64,000 nucleotides of DNA from Corynebacterium cystitidis. Its GTDB lineage: Bacteria > Actinomycetota > Actinomycetes > Mycobacteriales > Mycobacteriaceae. The stretch is from NCBI RefSeq assembly GCF_900187295.1, contig NZ_LT906473.1, positions 1,488,001-1,552,000 of the forward strand, in the 5' to 3' direction. Position numbers and translations under genes: made by a program. A model generated the notes under the pieces. That model did no database searches. It had not been told where the DNA came from and was given only the letters and a program-made list of their open reading frames with translations. Shown one piece after another: positions 17,493 through 26,564 of this stretch (positions are counted from its first letter, which is position 1; every line of letters starts with the position of its first letter).

Positions 17493-18872
17493 ATGGCAGA
17501 ACAATCTAATACTCGTCTCGGTTCCGGCCTGAAGACCAGGCATTTGACGATGATGGGACTCGGTTCCGCAATCGGCGCTGGCTTGTTTTTGGGCACCGGT
17601 GTGGGCATTCGTGCAGCGGGTCCTGCTGTCTTGGTGGCTTACATTATCGCCGGCATGATTGTGGTGGCGATCATGCAGATGCTGGGTGAGATGGCTGCAG
17701 CACACCCCTCGTCCGGTTCCTTTTCGTCCTACTCGCGCCAGGCCTTCGGGCGCTGGGCTGGGTTCACTGTGGGCTGGTTGTATTGGTTCATGTTGGTGAT
17801 GGTGCTCGGCGCGGAAATGACTGGTGCTTCCGCCATCATGGGCGCCTGGTTCGGTGTAGAGCCGTGGATTCCTGCGCTTGTCTGCGTCGTTTTCTTCGCC
17901 ATCGTGAACTTCGCCCAGGTGAGGGGCTTCGGCGAGTTTGAGTTCTGGTTTTCCTTCATCAAGGTGGCCGTGATCATTGGGTTCATGGTGATCGGTATCG
18001 CTTTGTGGCTGGGGCTACTTCCTGGAACTAGCTTCGTGGGTACCGCGAATATTGTGGCGTCTGGCTTCGCCCCCAATAGGTTGCCCGGCATTGCCGCCGG
18101 TTTGTTGGCTGTGGCTTTTGCTTTCGGTGGTATTGAGCTGGTAACTATTGCGGCTGCGGAGTCTGAGGATCCAGCCCGTTCGATCGCCACGGCGGTCCGC
18201 AGCGTCATCCTCCGTATCTCAGTGTTTTACCTGGGCTCAGTGTTGATTATTATTTTGCTGCTGCCGTACGAACGCATCGATAATGCTGAGACCGCTGCGG
18301 AATCACCATTCACCCAGGTCCTCGAGATGGCGAATATTCCTGGCGTTGTGGGCTTTATGGAAGCTGTGATTGTTCTCGCATTGTTGAGTGCTTTCAACGC
18401 TCAGATTTACGGCACGTCCCGGATCGCGCACAATCTTGCACTCGAGGGTGATGCGCCTGCAATTTTGGGGCGCACGAACAAAGCCAATGTGCCAATTAAC
18501 TCAGTGGTTTTGTCCATGGTTTTTGCGTTTCTATCGGTTGGTTTGCAGTGGTGGAACCCGGTAGGCCTGCTAGACTTCTTACTCAATGCTGTCGGCGGCT
18601 CACTGATGGTGGTGTGGTTCATGATCGCCTTGAGCTTTATCAAGCTGCACCCGCAGCTGGTCGCCAACGGTCAGATCACTACCGTACGAGTCAAAGGCTG
18701 GCCCTGGGTGCCATGGCTCACCGTTGCAGCACTGCTTGGTCTGACCGTGCTGATGTTGTTTGACGATGCGGCCCGCGCCCAAATCGTTGCGGTGGCGATT
18801 CTCACAGCAGGATTAGCAATACTTTCCGTGTTTGCTAAAAATAAGACTTACCGTCCGAAAGAAAACGTCTAA
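17493..18872 (+). CDS. aroP: Aromatic amino acid permease AroP
   Basis: A 459-residue, 12-helix APC-family transporter with the signature '[22 protein letters not shown]' and strong overall likeness to corynebacterial AroP, which imports Phe, Tyr and Trp with protons. I chose ATG 17493, which has AAAGAGG 8 nt upstream; GTG 17430 would add 21 residues. dapD starts 4 nt after its stop, so aroP-dapD are likely co-transcribed. Confidence 0.85.
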   Translation: MAEQSNTRLGSGLKTRHLTMMGLGSAIGAGLFLGTGVGIRAAGPAVLVAYIIAGMIVVAIMQMLGEMAAAHPSSGSFSSYSRQAFGRWAGFTVGWLYWFMLVMVLGAEMTGASAIMGAWFGVEPWIPALVCVVFFAIVNFAQVRGFGEFEFWFSFIKVAVIIGFMVIGIALWLGLLPGTSFVGTANIVASGFAPNRLPGIAAGLLAVAFAFGGIELVTIAAAESEDPARSIATAVRSVILRISVFYLGSVLIIILLLPYERIDNAETAAESPFTQVLEMANIPGVVGFMEAVIVLALLSAFNAQIYGTSRIAHNLALEGDAPAILGRTNKANVPINSVVLSMVFAFLSVGLQWWNPVGLLDFLLNAVGGSLMVVWFMIALSFIKLHPQLVANGQITTVRVKGWPWVPWLTVAALLGLTVLMLFDDAARAQIVAVAILTAGLAILSVFAKNKTYRPKENV

Positions 18873-18876
18873 CACT

Positions 18877-19842
18877 ATGACTTCTGCATTCGCCCACGGC
18901 CTGGCTACCGTCACTTACGACGGGACCGTGCTCGACGTGTGGTATCCCGCCCCAAAGCTGGATGAACCTGTCACTAGCACCGGGACCGAACGCCTCGAGA
19001 CCACACCTCAACAATTCGCTAGCCTGGCAGGACCAGACGAGGACCGGGGAGTGGCGCGCATCCCCATTGCAACCTCCATCCAGGATATTTCCCATCCTCC
19101 ACTGGACACATACGACGCATACCTGCGCCTTCACTTGCTCTCCCACCGCCTGATCCGCCCGAATGAGGCCAACACCACCGGCATCTTCAACCTGCTGGCC
19201 AATGTTGTGTGGACTAACTACGGCCCCTGTGCAGTGACAGACTTTCAAATGGTACGGGGCCGGCTGGCAGGTAAAGGCCCTGTCACCGTGTTCTCGGTGG
19301 ATAAGTTCCCGCGGATGGTTGACTACGTTGTGCCCTCCGGCGTGAGTATCGGTGACGCTGACCGGGTCCGCCTCGGCGCCCACCTAGCTGAAGGCACCAC
19401 CGTCATGCATGAAGGTTTTGTGAACTTCAATGCTGGCACCGTGGGCCCCTGCATGGTAGAAGGCCGGATCTCCGCGGGTGTTACCGTCGACAGCGACACC
19501 GATATAGGTGGCGGTGCCTCCATCATGGGCACGTTATCCGGCAGAGGCGACGAGACCATCACTGTCGGCCAGCGTTGCCTCCTTGGTGCGAATGCTGGTA
19601 TCGGTATTTCGCTAGGCGATGATTGCGTGGTCGAGGCAGGCCTCTACCTCACGGCAGGAACAAAAGTCACCGTCTACGGTAAGGTCGCCGAGCAGCTCGG
19701 TGTGGGCGATGGCACAAGAAAGAAGGCTTTGGAGCTTTCCGGCCAGCCGGCAATCTTGTACCGCCGCAACTCGGTGACAGGTGCAGTTGAGGCAACTCGC
19801 TCCCCGGGCGTCGAAGGGAACAACGAGTTTCACTCGCGCTAG
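18877..19842 (+). CDS. dapD: 2,3,4,5-tetrahydropyridine-2,6-dicarboxylate N-succinyltransferase
   Basis: A 321-residue left-handed beta-helix acyltransferase carrying all DapD blocks: '[10 protein letters not shown]', 'FVNFNAGT', '[12 protein letters not shown]', '[12 protein letters not shown]', 'GLYLTAGTK'. It succinylates tetrahydrodipicolinate in the meso-diaminopimelate/lysine pathway; DapC, the next enzyme of that branch, is encoded at 22028. The ATG at 18877 is where similarity starts, immediately after the aroP stop. Confidence 0.93.
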   Translation: MTSAFAHGLATVTYDGTVLDVWYPAPKLDEPVTSTGTERLETTPQQFASLAGPDEDRGVARIPIATSIQDISHPPLDTYDAYLRLHLLSHRLIRPNEANTTGIFNLLANVVWTNYGPCAVTDFQMVRGRLAGKGPVTVFSVDKFPRMVDYVVPSGVSIGDADRVRLGAHLAEGTTVMHEGFVNFNAGTVGPCMVEGRISAGVTVDSDTDIGGGASIMGTLSGRGDETITVGQRCLLGANAGIGISLGDDCVVEAGLYLTAGTKVTVYGKVAEQLGVGDGTRKKALELSGQPAILYRRNSVTGAVEATRSPGVEGNNEFHSR

Positions 19843-19867
19843 TATTTCCAGTACTTATCGTGCACTT

Positions 19868-21166
19868 TTAGCAGCGCAGTCCGGGCCCCTGGTCTGGGCT
19901 GCGTTTTGTTCGCGGGGTCGCTGCCACGCGCCCTGCGGCCATGGGTGCCATCATCGGCCCCGTGGCCACCCCTCGGGTGGCGGGGCTACCTACCCCGATC
20001 CCGGCTGGCAGGGCCGCGTTGTGGGCCTGCGCGATCGAAACACCACTGCCTAAGATGCTCGGAGCTGCAGCCACGCCTGGTTGCGCTGCCCCGATACCTG
20101 CGGCGGCACTCACACCTGCCGCTGCCCCAGGTACCGCAGCGGCCTGTGTCGAGGCATCAGCAGCCGACACCGCCTTCTCCTGTGGATCCAGCATGTCCGC
20201 GAGTGGGCTCGAACCCTGACCACACAGGCACATGGTTTTTTCTACATCAGCGGGCCACTGCAACTGCGGCGCCCCCGCAGCGAAGCGCTGGGCAATCCAA
20301 CTCAACGCGTCCGCTCCTCCACGCAGTTGACCACTGATCAAAGACAACAGTGGTGGCACCGCGTGGCGCAGCAGCACCCCGAGTTGGCCAGGCAAAGCAT
20401 CCAGGAAGCTGCGCTCCACAAGAGCGCGCGCAGCTGCGTCCAACATACCCAACCCAGGGCCCAGCACACCTAGTACCGCACGTAGGATGTCGACGATTAC
20501 CGCAATAAATTCCACGCATAGTTGCATGATCTGGGCTGCAAGCGCGATAGCCTGCGCAATGCTGGCCAGCATTTCGAGCGTCTTGCTCGCCTGTTCAGTA
20601 CTCTGCCCTTCCATTGTGGTAGAAAGGTCACGCGACATCGTCGTAAAGCGAATACCCACGCTCTCGGCGATCCGTGCAAGTTCACCCCAGAGCCACACGC
20701 TGCGGTATACCTCGTCGAGGTTCGTTGTTTCCACGGCTGCGGTAAAAGTGGTCAGATCAGGTATCGCCACGGGATCGTTGCCTGCCACCCCAGGGTGAGG
20801 CAGAGGCGCAAACCCTAGCTCTGGCAATGTGGGAAGAACCACGGTGACATCGTCGATTGGCATCCCTTCAAGCGCTCGCGCGTTGTCGTCGTCGCCGGCG
20901 TCAATCACATCGGCATCGGCGCGTAGAGCATCTACCACGAAAGTGACGTGGCGGTTGAGGTAGGCGATGGCGTGAAGTGCGGATCCTTCAGGCCCAGACA
21001 AGCACTCACGATGGTACGCCCCAAGCTCCACCAGCCCGGGAATGGTGGTAAAACTGGCACCTGGTCCGGCGCCCTGGGTGTGGCGGTGTAGTGTGTCCAG
21101 CTCATCAATCAGACCCGCTGTGACATCAGCGTGTTGACGCAATTGGTCAGTGTCGACAGAAAGCAT
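19868..21166 (-). CDS. Helical protein with Ala/Gly/Pro-rich tail, unknown function
   Basis: A 432-residue protein I do not recognise with certainty. Residues 1-100 are predicted helical ('YLNRHVTFVVDALRADADV') and recall WXG100-like/type VII-associated N-termini. Residues ~195-245 form a long hydrophobic helical stretch ('AIALAAQIMQLCVEFIAVIV'). From ~345 on the sequence is Ala/Gly/Pro-rich and ends in basic 'RTKRSPDQGPGLRC'. There is no signal peptide. It could be a type VII-like substrate or a cell-surface/toxin-like protein, but no esx or eccC gene is nearby. It is convergent with dapD. Confidence 0.6.
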   Translation of the reverse strand: MLSVDTDQLRQHADVTAGLIDELDTLHRHTQGAGPGASFTTIPGLVELGAYHRECLSGPEGSALHAIAYLNRHVTFVVDALRADADVIDAGDDDNARALEGMPIDDVTVVLPTLPELGFAPLPHPGVAGNDPVAIPDLTTFTAAVETTNLDEVYRSVWLWGELARIAESVGIRFTTMSRDLSTTMEGQSTEQASKTLEMLASIAQAIALAAQIMQLCVEFIAVIVDILRAVLGVLGPGLGMLDAAARALVERSFLDALPGQLGVLLRHAVPPLLSLISGQLRGGADALSWIAQRFAAGAPQLQWPADVEKTMCLCGQGSSPLADMLDPQEKAVSAADASTQAAAVPGAAAGVSAAAGIGAAQPGVAAAPSILGSGVSIAQAHNAALPAGIGVGSPATRGVATGPMMAPMAAGRVAATPRTKRSPDQGPGLRC

Positions 21167-21221
21167 TTAAAGGTTCCCCCTCTTCATGGTCGGGGACGTA
21201 GCTTCGGAGTGCAGCGCGGTT

Positions 21222-21317
21222 GCTGGTGCCTCCCCCGAGGGCGCCAGCTGTGGTCTGCCCCAGTATGGCCCACAATCTAACCGAGTGCAGCACTGCCGTG
21301 CACACTGTAGTGTGCAC
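21222..21317. repeat. Two inverted repeats in the gtrA-19868 intergenic region
   Basis: GCTGGTGCC (21222-21230) pairs with GGCGCCAGC (21240-21248), a possible transcription-pausing or termination hairpin without a T-run. GTGCACACT (21298-21306) and AGTGTGCAC (21309-21317) form a 9-bp inverted repeat with a 2-nt centre, which looks like an operator 131 bp upstream of the minus-strand gene starting at 21166. The 204-nt region holds no gene that I can see. Confidence 0.4.
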
Positions 21318-21370
21318 CGCAATGTTCACCAGTATGTTGCACCACGAAAATATCCACAGCCTCCGCGAGG

Positions 21371-21958
21371 TTAGCGAGGGGTTTGCTCGGCGACCACTGT
21401 GACCTTGGGCTTTGCAAACGTCCACAACTTGTTGATCACGAAGTTTACGGGCATGGCCACCACGATCGAGATTGCTTGCGCCCAATAAAACTTGGTGCGC
21501 AGGCCCGTGGAGCCGTCAAACACGTCATCCGGTAGGCTAATCGGGCTTGTGGGATTCATCAACAACGTCAGCACGATCAGCGACACCATATAAGCGAATA
21601 ATCCCGTGGCCAAGAAGGAGAAAAACCCACGCAGCCAGGATCGCTTGGGCACGCCTTGAAAAGTCCACGACCGGTTGAGTTGGTAATTCCACGTGTTGGC
21701 CACAAGAAACGCAATCGTGGCAAAGACGTGGTACCAGCGCACGTTGTACTGGGTACCAAAAAGATTAAAAAAGATGTCGTCTTCAAAGATCCCCCAGCCC
21801 AATTCAGCGATCTTTTTCGACACATACGTTACCGCGAGGTTCACAATAGTGCCGGAACCACCGACGATGCCGAACATGAGAAACTGGCGCATCCCGTTGA
21901 GAACACGCACCGTCGATAGCGCCTTAGTACTCCCGGTGGAGGTTGGTTGTTGAGTCAT
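21371..21958 (-). CDS. GtrA family membrane protein
   Basis: A 195-residue protein with four transmembrane helices in the GtrA pattern ('FLMFGIVGGSGTIVNLAVTYV', 'VANTWNYQLNRSWTF', 'AMPVNFVINKLWTF'). GtrA proteins are thought to flip or present polyprenyl-linked sugars for cell-envelope glycosylation. The ATG at 21958 has AAGGAGGGGG 2-8 nt upstream; the ATG at 21988 is less likely. No glycosyltransferase partner is adjacent. Confidence 0.85.
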   Translation of the reverse strand: MTQQPTSTGSTKALSTVRVLNGMRQFLMFGIVGGSGTIVNLAVTYVSKKIAELGWGIFEDDIFFNLFGTQYNVRWYHVFATIAFLVANTWNYQLNRSWTFQGVPKRSWLRGFFSFLATGLFAYMVSLIVLTLLMNPTSPISLPDDVFDGSTGLRTKFYWAQAISIVVAMPVNFVINKLWTFAKPKVTVVAEQTPR

Positions 21959-22027
21959 AGCCCCCTCCTTGCCAAGAACCGACCGCACATCGAACTCATT
22001 AAAAACTTTACTGTCTGTTAACCAAGT

Positions 22028-23134
22028 CTATCGGGAAGCACTCAAATTGAGACGGCGACAGGCCTCGTCGATACGCTCGTCCGTGGCGGTTATCGCAATA
22101 CGCACGTACTTTGCGCCGGACGGGCCGTAGAAGTCCCCAGGTGCTGCTAAGATTCCCTGCCCAGCAAGCCAATCGACGGTGTCACGTCCATGTTCCCCAC
22201 GGGTGGCCCACAAGTAGAGGCCGGCCTCGGAATGCACAACCGACAGGCCTGCCTCGGTCACAGCCTTCAGCAACTTAGCGCGGCGCAGCGCATAAGTCGT
22301 CTTCTGTAATTTTTCGTGCAGGTCCCCGTTGAGTGCTGCGATCATCGCCTGCTGGATCGGCCCGGGCACCATCAGGCCGGCATGTTTGCGGATCTCAGTC
22401 AGTTCCTTGATCAGCGCGGTATCGCCCGCAAGGTAGCCAGCACGGTAGCTAGCCAGATTCGAAGTTTTAGACAGCGAATGCACAGCGATCAGGTTCGAAT
22501 TGTCGCCGCCTGAAACGGAGTCGTCGAGAAGCGACAAGGGCTGCTTGTCATCTTCCCAGCCCAGACCCAAGTAACACTCGTCAGAAGCGACGATGCAGCC
22601 GGTATCACGGGCGAAATCGCGCCACACGCCGAGCTCCTCGGCGGTAGCCACGGCCCCTGTGGGATTGGACGGAGAGTTGATGAAAGCTAGCTGGGCACCG
22701 TCGACAGGCGCGTCGGAACGCACTGGCTGACATCCGGCAATCAGTGCCGCTACCTCGTAGGTAGGATAAGCCACCGTGGGGATAATTACGGTGGCTCCGC
22801 GCATGCCCAACAACGTCGGCAGCAACGCGATCGCTTCCTTCGTGCCGATGACTGGCAGAACACTGTCGATGTCTAAACCTGCCATGCGATACCGACGCTC
22901 AAGCGCACCAACAATCGCCTCGCGCAGTTCTACCGTACCCACGGTAGTGGGATAACCGGACTCGGCTGCGGCCTCAGACAAGGCCAGCTGGATCCCAGGA
23001 TCGACTGCGTCAACAGGGGTTCCCACCGAAAGATCTACGATGCCATCGGGGTGGCCCGCTGCCGTCTGCTTCGCCTGGGCCAAAGAATCCCAGGGGAAGT
23101 TGGGCAAAACGGAGCTTAAAGGAGTGCGATCCAT
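22028..23134 (-). CDS. dapC: Succinyldiaminopimelate transaminase
   Basis: A 368-residue PLP-dependent class I aminotransferase: 'GTKEAIALLPTL', 'INSPSNPTGAV', the Asp region 'CIVASDECYLGLGW' and the PLP Lys in 'SLSKTSNLASYRAG'. It converts N-succinyl-2-amino-6-ketopimelate to N-succinyl-diaminopimelate. The ferredoxin gene directly upstream is the conserved fdxC-dapC pair of actinobacteria. The start is ATG 23134. Confidence 0.92.
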   Translation of the reverse strand: MDRTPLSSVLPNFPWDSLAQAKQTAAGHPDGIVDLSVGTPVDAVDPGIQLALSEAAAESGYPTTVGTVELREAIVGALERRYRMAGLDIDSVLPVIGTKEAIALLPTLLGMRGATVIIPTVAYPTYEVAALIAGCQPVRSDAPVDGAQLAFINSPSNPTGAVATAEELGVWRDFARDTGCIVASDECYLGLGWEDDKQPLSLLDDSVSGGDNSNLIAVHSLSKTSNLASYRAGYLAGDTALIKELTEIRKHAGLMVPGPIQQAMIAALNGDLHEKLQKTTYALRRAKLLKAVTEAGLSVVHSEAGLYLWATRGEHGRDTVDWLAGQGILAAPGDFYGPSGAKYVRIAITATDERIDEACRRLNLSASR

Positions 23135-23183
23135 ACAGTCGTGTTCCCGCTTCTCGGAATTGTACTAGTCTTGGTGAATTGTA

Positions 23184-23507
23184 TTAATCCTGGTTCTGTG
23201 GTGGCAGGGCTTCAATGAAAGGATGGTCGAAGTCTTGTGGCCCCAGCTTCGCTGCGCCACCTGGAGAGCCAAGATCATCGAAGAAACCAACGTTAGCGTC
23301 ATAGTAGTCTGCCCACTCTTCCGGAGTATCATCCTCGTAGAAGATAGCCTCGACCGGGCACGCCGGCTCGCAGGCACCGCAGTCCACGCACTCGTCGGGG
23401 TGGATGTAGAGCATGCGCTTGCCTTCGTAGATGCAGTCCACTGGGCACTCTTCAACGCACGCGCGATCGAGCACGTCGACGCACGGTTGAGCAATAACGT
23501 AAGTCAT
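23184..23507 (-). CDS. fdxC: 7Fe-8S ferredoxin
   Basis: A 107-residue protein whose N-terminal half carries two cluster-binding motifs: C8 with C-x7-C-x3-C-P ('[17 protein letters not shown]') and C-x2-C-x2-C-x3-C-P ('[12 protein letters not shown]'), the [3Fe-4S]/[4Fe-4S] arrangement of FdxA/FdxC. It carries electrons in the cytoplasm. It is 49 nt upstream of dapC on the same strand. Confidence 0.93.
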   Translation of the reverse strand: MTYVIAQPCVDVLDRACVEECPVDCIYEGKRMLYIHPDECVDCGACEPACPVEAIFYEDDTPEEWADYYDANVGFFDDLGSPGGAAKLGPQDFDHPFIEALPPQNQD

Positions 23508-23572
23508 CGGTTGTTCTCAAACTCCTGATCTAGATTGATGAAAATAGTGTACTCGCACTGCCTACGAGTATG

Positions 23573-23959
23573 TCATTGAGACCGCAGCGCCGGAAATAAT
23601 CCACCGATTAAACCCGACAAAACCAGAACTAATGCGCGGATCTCGTCAGCGAAGAACACCTCACCAAACATGCTCACGCCAAACACCAACAGGAAAAGCA
23701 CCAGCACCCAGCACACGACAGGCAGCAGAGCAACCCACCTTCGATCAGTCCACAACAAAGCCGTCCGCGTCAGCACCAGATTGAATAAAAACGCCAGCAC
23801 AATCGGGTAAGGAAACGGCACCGAACCGACCTGGGCATCAAGATACACAAGCGACATCAACGCCGAGAAAGCAGCACCCAACGCTAACCATCCGTACGCC
23901 GTGACCCGCTCCCCCTGCGTAAAGTCAGTGCGGTAGACCGATCGGGAAGAAGATCGCAT
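23573..23959 (-). CDS. Conserved actinobacterial membrane protein next to mshB
   Basis: A 128-residue protein with a basic N-terminus and four hydrophobic segments (about residues 22-42, 50-70, 77-97, 105-125). Its position 5 nt after mshB matches Rv1171 beside mshB (Rv1170) in M. tuberculosis. Function is unknown; co-transcription with mshB suggests a link to mycothiol or redox balance only by association. Confidence 0.75.
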   Translation of the reverse strand: MRSSSRSVYRTDFTQGERVTAYGWLALGAAFSALMSLVYLDAQVGSVPFPYPIVLAFLFNLVLTRTALLWTDRRWVALLPVVCWVLVLFLLVFGVSMFGEVFFADEIRALVLVLSGLIGGLFPALRSQ

Positions 23960-23964
23960 CGTGC

Positions 23965-24846
23965 CTATTTCTCGATCCCGTCCAGTAAACCAGCGCCATG
24001 AGCCAGCCCAATACCAGCACCAAGCTGGTAATGCTCACGCCGCAGGATCGGCTGAGCAATCAAATTGGACAGGGCAAACACTGTCCGCGGGCCACCGCCG
24101 AACGCCGCATGCGGGTTCGTGACTGACACATCTCCATCCGCGATCCATACCTGTGTGGCATGCGCACGCATCGCCTCCACCTTCTGGTGATAGATGATAT
24201 CGTCCATCGTCACCCAGGTATCGCTGGTCTCCACGGCGGCGAGCTCACCAGGTTCCGGCGCGCGCCACCCCTGCGGGATAGCCGTGGCTGCATCAGCATC
24301 CAGCTCCTCGCGCAACTGGACAGCCCACACGATGCGGGGAATCTCCACGCGCTGCGCCGCCGCATGAGTGATCTCATGGGCGCGAATATGGTCCGGGTGC
24401 CCATAGCCTCCGTCCGGCCCATAAGTGATCACCAGATGGGGCCGCTCGCGCTCAAAAATTTCAACCAACTCATCCACAGCCCGCTGTCCTGAGTTCACAA
24501 AAGCACGAGGATTGGCGTGAGCCGGAGAGCCCGCCATACCGGAGTCGCGGTGCGCACCCGCACCACCTAAGAATTCGCCGCGCACCCCCAGGATCTCCAG
24601 AGCACGTGTCAGCTCATGGATGCGGAAACCTCCAAGCTGATCAGCTTCATCCTTGACTAAGTGCTGGTAGGTCTCCCCGATCACTTCACCTTCCTCACCA
24701 AGCGTGCACGTGACTACCAGCACGTCAGCCCCCCGGCGCGCTAAGTCCGCCAAGGCTGCGCCGGTGGCAATAGATTCATCATCAGGGTGGGCATGGACTG
24801 CAACAACGCGGTAGCCCACGAGGTCTCGAGTTGTGTTCACGGTCAT
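23965..24846 (-). CDS. mshB: N-acetyl-glucosaminyl-inositol deacetylase (mycothiol synthesis)
   Basis: A 293-residue PIG-L-family zinc deacetylase with the metal motif AHPDDE (residues 19-24) and the second motif HPDH (150-153). It deacetylates GlcNAc-inositol in mycothiol synthesis, the major low-molecular-weight thiol of actinobacteria. Mca is a close paralog with different specificity; the gene neighbourhood (lpqW, fdxC, typA) supports MshB. The start is GTG or ATG at 24846. Confidence 0.9.
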   Translation of the reverse strand: MTVNTTRDLVGYRVVAVHAHPDDESIATGAALADLARRGADVLVVTCTLGEEGEVIGETYQHLVKDEADQLGGFRIHELTRALEILGVRGEFLGGAGAHRDSGMAGSPAHANPRAFVNSGQRAVDELVEIFERERPHLVITYGPDGGYGHPDHIRAHEITHAAAQRVEIPRIVWAVQLREELDADAATAIPQGWRAPEPGELAAVETSDTWVTMDDIIYHQKVEAMRAHATQVWIADGDVSVTNPHAAFGGGPRTVFALSNLIAQPILRREHYQLGAGIGLAHGAGLLDGIEK

Positions 24847-24858
24847 TGTTGGGACTCC

Positions 24859-26538
24859 TTAATTATGCTCAGTGTCAGCCTCAGTCAGGGTGTCCGGCGG
24901 CATCACACTCGGCTCACCGGGCGAAGCGATGCCCCCTAGTGTATCGGGCAGTCGCCATGTCTCTGCCGTCGATAACCCAGCCTCCCATTGGTTCAAATCA
25001 GGGTCGGGTCCCACCACACCGGGGCCAAGAACAAGCAGGCGCGTTTCGTGTAACAACGGCACCCAGATCGCTTCACGACGATTAACTGCATCAACATACT
25101 CTTGGGCCGTAGCTGGGTCTATCCTGCCGGCGAGAACGTCACGGGAAAACTGGTCGGTCTCTGGGGTGCAATAACCAGATAGGTTGCCAGCACGGTACTT
25201 GCCTGAGGGGCATAACAATTCACTGGCTGCGTCGTTGGCGGTGAGATCCTCATGGTCCCACATGATCACACCGTCGACATCGCCATCGGGCAGCCGGTTA
25301 GTGGTGGCATCACGCAGGTCTGTCGCAACCACCTCGGCGCGCACTCCGCGCTGGTTGAGCATATCTACCAAAGAACGCGCAGCCGCCGAAGCAGCGCTGT
25401 CCGCCGGGTCTGCCACCAACCGCAATGGTCGATTCTCCTCCACTGCCGCACGAACACGTAGAGGTTCTGCTTCAGAAACGGCCTCGTGCTCGGCGACCTT
25501 GAGGTCTGAAGATCGCCCGGCAGCAATCCGCGCCAAAAGTGGAACATCGATTAAGGAACGAAGCTCCGCGCGTACCTGCTGGTCGGCGAGCACCGGAGAG
25601 GTCGTCGACAAGCTGATGCCCAGCGTGCGCGGAGTATCGATCATACGCTGCTGGGTCTGTGGAATCAGACGATACGTATCCGCTGATGTTTCAGCAGGCA
25701 CACTATCGACAAACTGGATCTGGCCAGATCGGAGCTGATCAGCGCTGTGAGTAGTCGAGCGCACTGCTACCAGCGTCAGCAGGTCAATGGTAGCCGGGTC
25801 GGTGCCCCAGAATCGATCATTACGGTGCAAGGTGATCATTTTCCTGCCCCGGTCAACCTCCTCCACCATGTAGCGGCCTGCAGATGCCGGAATGTCATCG
25901 CGCATTCCCCTGTGGAAACTATTCGTATCCAAGCGAAGGAGATGAGAAGGCAGAAGGTGCCGGAAGAGCTCCTGCCAGTAAGCCACGGGTTCGGAGAAAT
26001 CAACATGGACGGTCTTACCTCCCGCCCCGCTGACGCGCACATCCTGGATTGCGCGGTAACCTGCTGGGTCCACCACCCCTGGAGTAGTTGACATTTGCTG
26101 CCACAGATAGTTGAAGTCTGCGCCAGTCAAAGGGGTCCCATCGGACCACTGCGCGGCATCATTAATTTGGTAACGCACAGTCATCGCAGCGGGTGATTCA
26201 GGTTCCACTACGGCCTCGTCAAGAATGTCCACATTAAGCTGCCCACCCACAAAAGCGCTGGGCAGTACGAGATTCGCGATTGAGAGGACCACGGAGGATT
26301 CGTCGGCAAGCACATGCGGGTTCAGGCCGTTGCGCAACGCCTCCACGCCCACCGCAATTTCAGAGCGCTCCTGGTCCGGCGCAGCTGATGTCGATGAAGT
26401 CGTGGTCGTGGTCGTGGTCGTTGTCGGTGCAGGCTCCGGTTCGACCGCTGGCGGTGGGCCCGGATTCGCAGCACACGACGACACCATAAGACCTGCCACG
26501 ACAAGGCCTGTGGCGACGAGGTGAAGGCGGGTTCTCAT
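24859..26538 (-). CDS. lpqW: LpqW-like lipoprotein, family 5 solute-binding fold
   Basis: A 559-residue SBP_bac_5-type protein with a lipobox 'LMVSSC' and a Thr/Pro-rich linker after the Cys. The location between mshB and typA matches LpqW (Rv1166) of M. tuberculosis, which regulates PIM/lipomannan/lipoarabinomannan synthesis rather than transport. No ABC permease genes are adjacent, consistent with that. I chose ATG 26538 because it gives a clean signal peptide; a TTG at 26568 overlapping the upstream stop would add 10 residues. Confidence 0.8.
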   Translation of the reverse strand: MRTRLHLVATGLVVAGLMVSSCAANPGPPPAVEPEPAPTTTTTTTTTSSTSAAPDQERSEIAVGVEALRNGLNPHVLADESSVVLSIANLVLPSAFVGGQLNVDILDEAVVEPESPAAMTVRYQINDAAQWSDGTPLTGADFNYLWQQMSTTPGVVDPAGYRAIQDVRVSGAGGKTVHVDFSEPVAYWQELFRHLLPSHLLRLDTNSFHRGMRDDIPASAGRYMVEEVDRGRKMITLHRNDRFWGTDPATIDLLTLVAVRSTTHSADQLRSGQIQFVDSVPAETSADTYRLIPQTQQRMIDTPRTLGISLSTTSPVLADQQVRAELRSLIDVPLLARIAAGRSSDLKVAEHEAVSEAEPLRVRAAVEENRPLRLVADPADSAASAAARSLVDMLNQRGVRAEVVATDLRDATTNRLPDGDVDGVIMWDHEDLTANDAASELLCPSGKYRAGNLSGYCTPETDQFSRDVLAGRIDPATAQEYVDAVNRREAIWVPLLHETRLLVLGPGVVGPDPDLNQWEAGLSTAETWRLPDTLGGIASPGEPSVMPPDTLTEADTEHN

Positions 26539-26564
26539 TCTTCTTGTTGTATCACGGGCACGCG

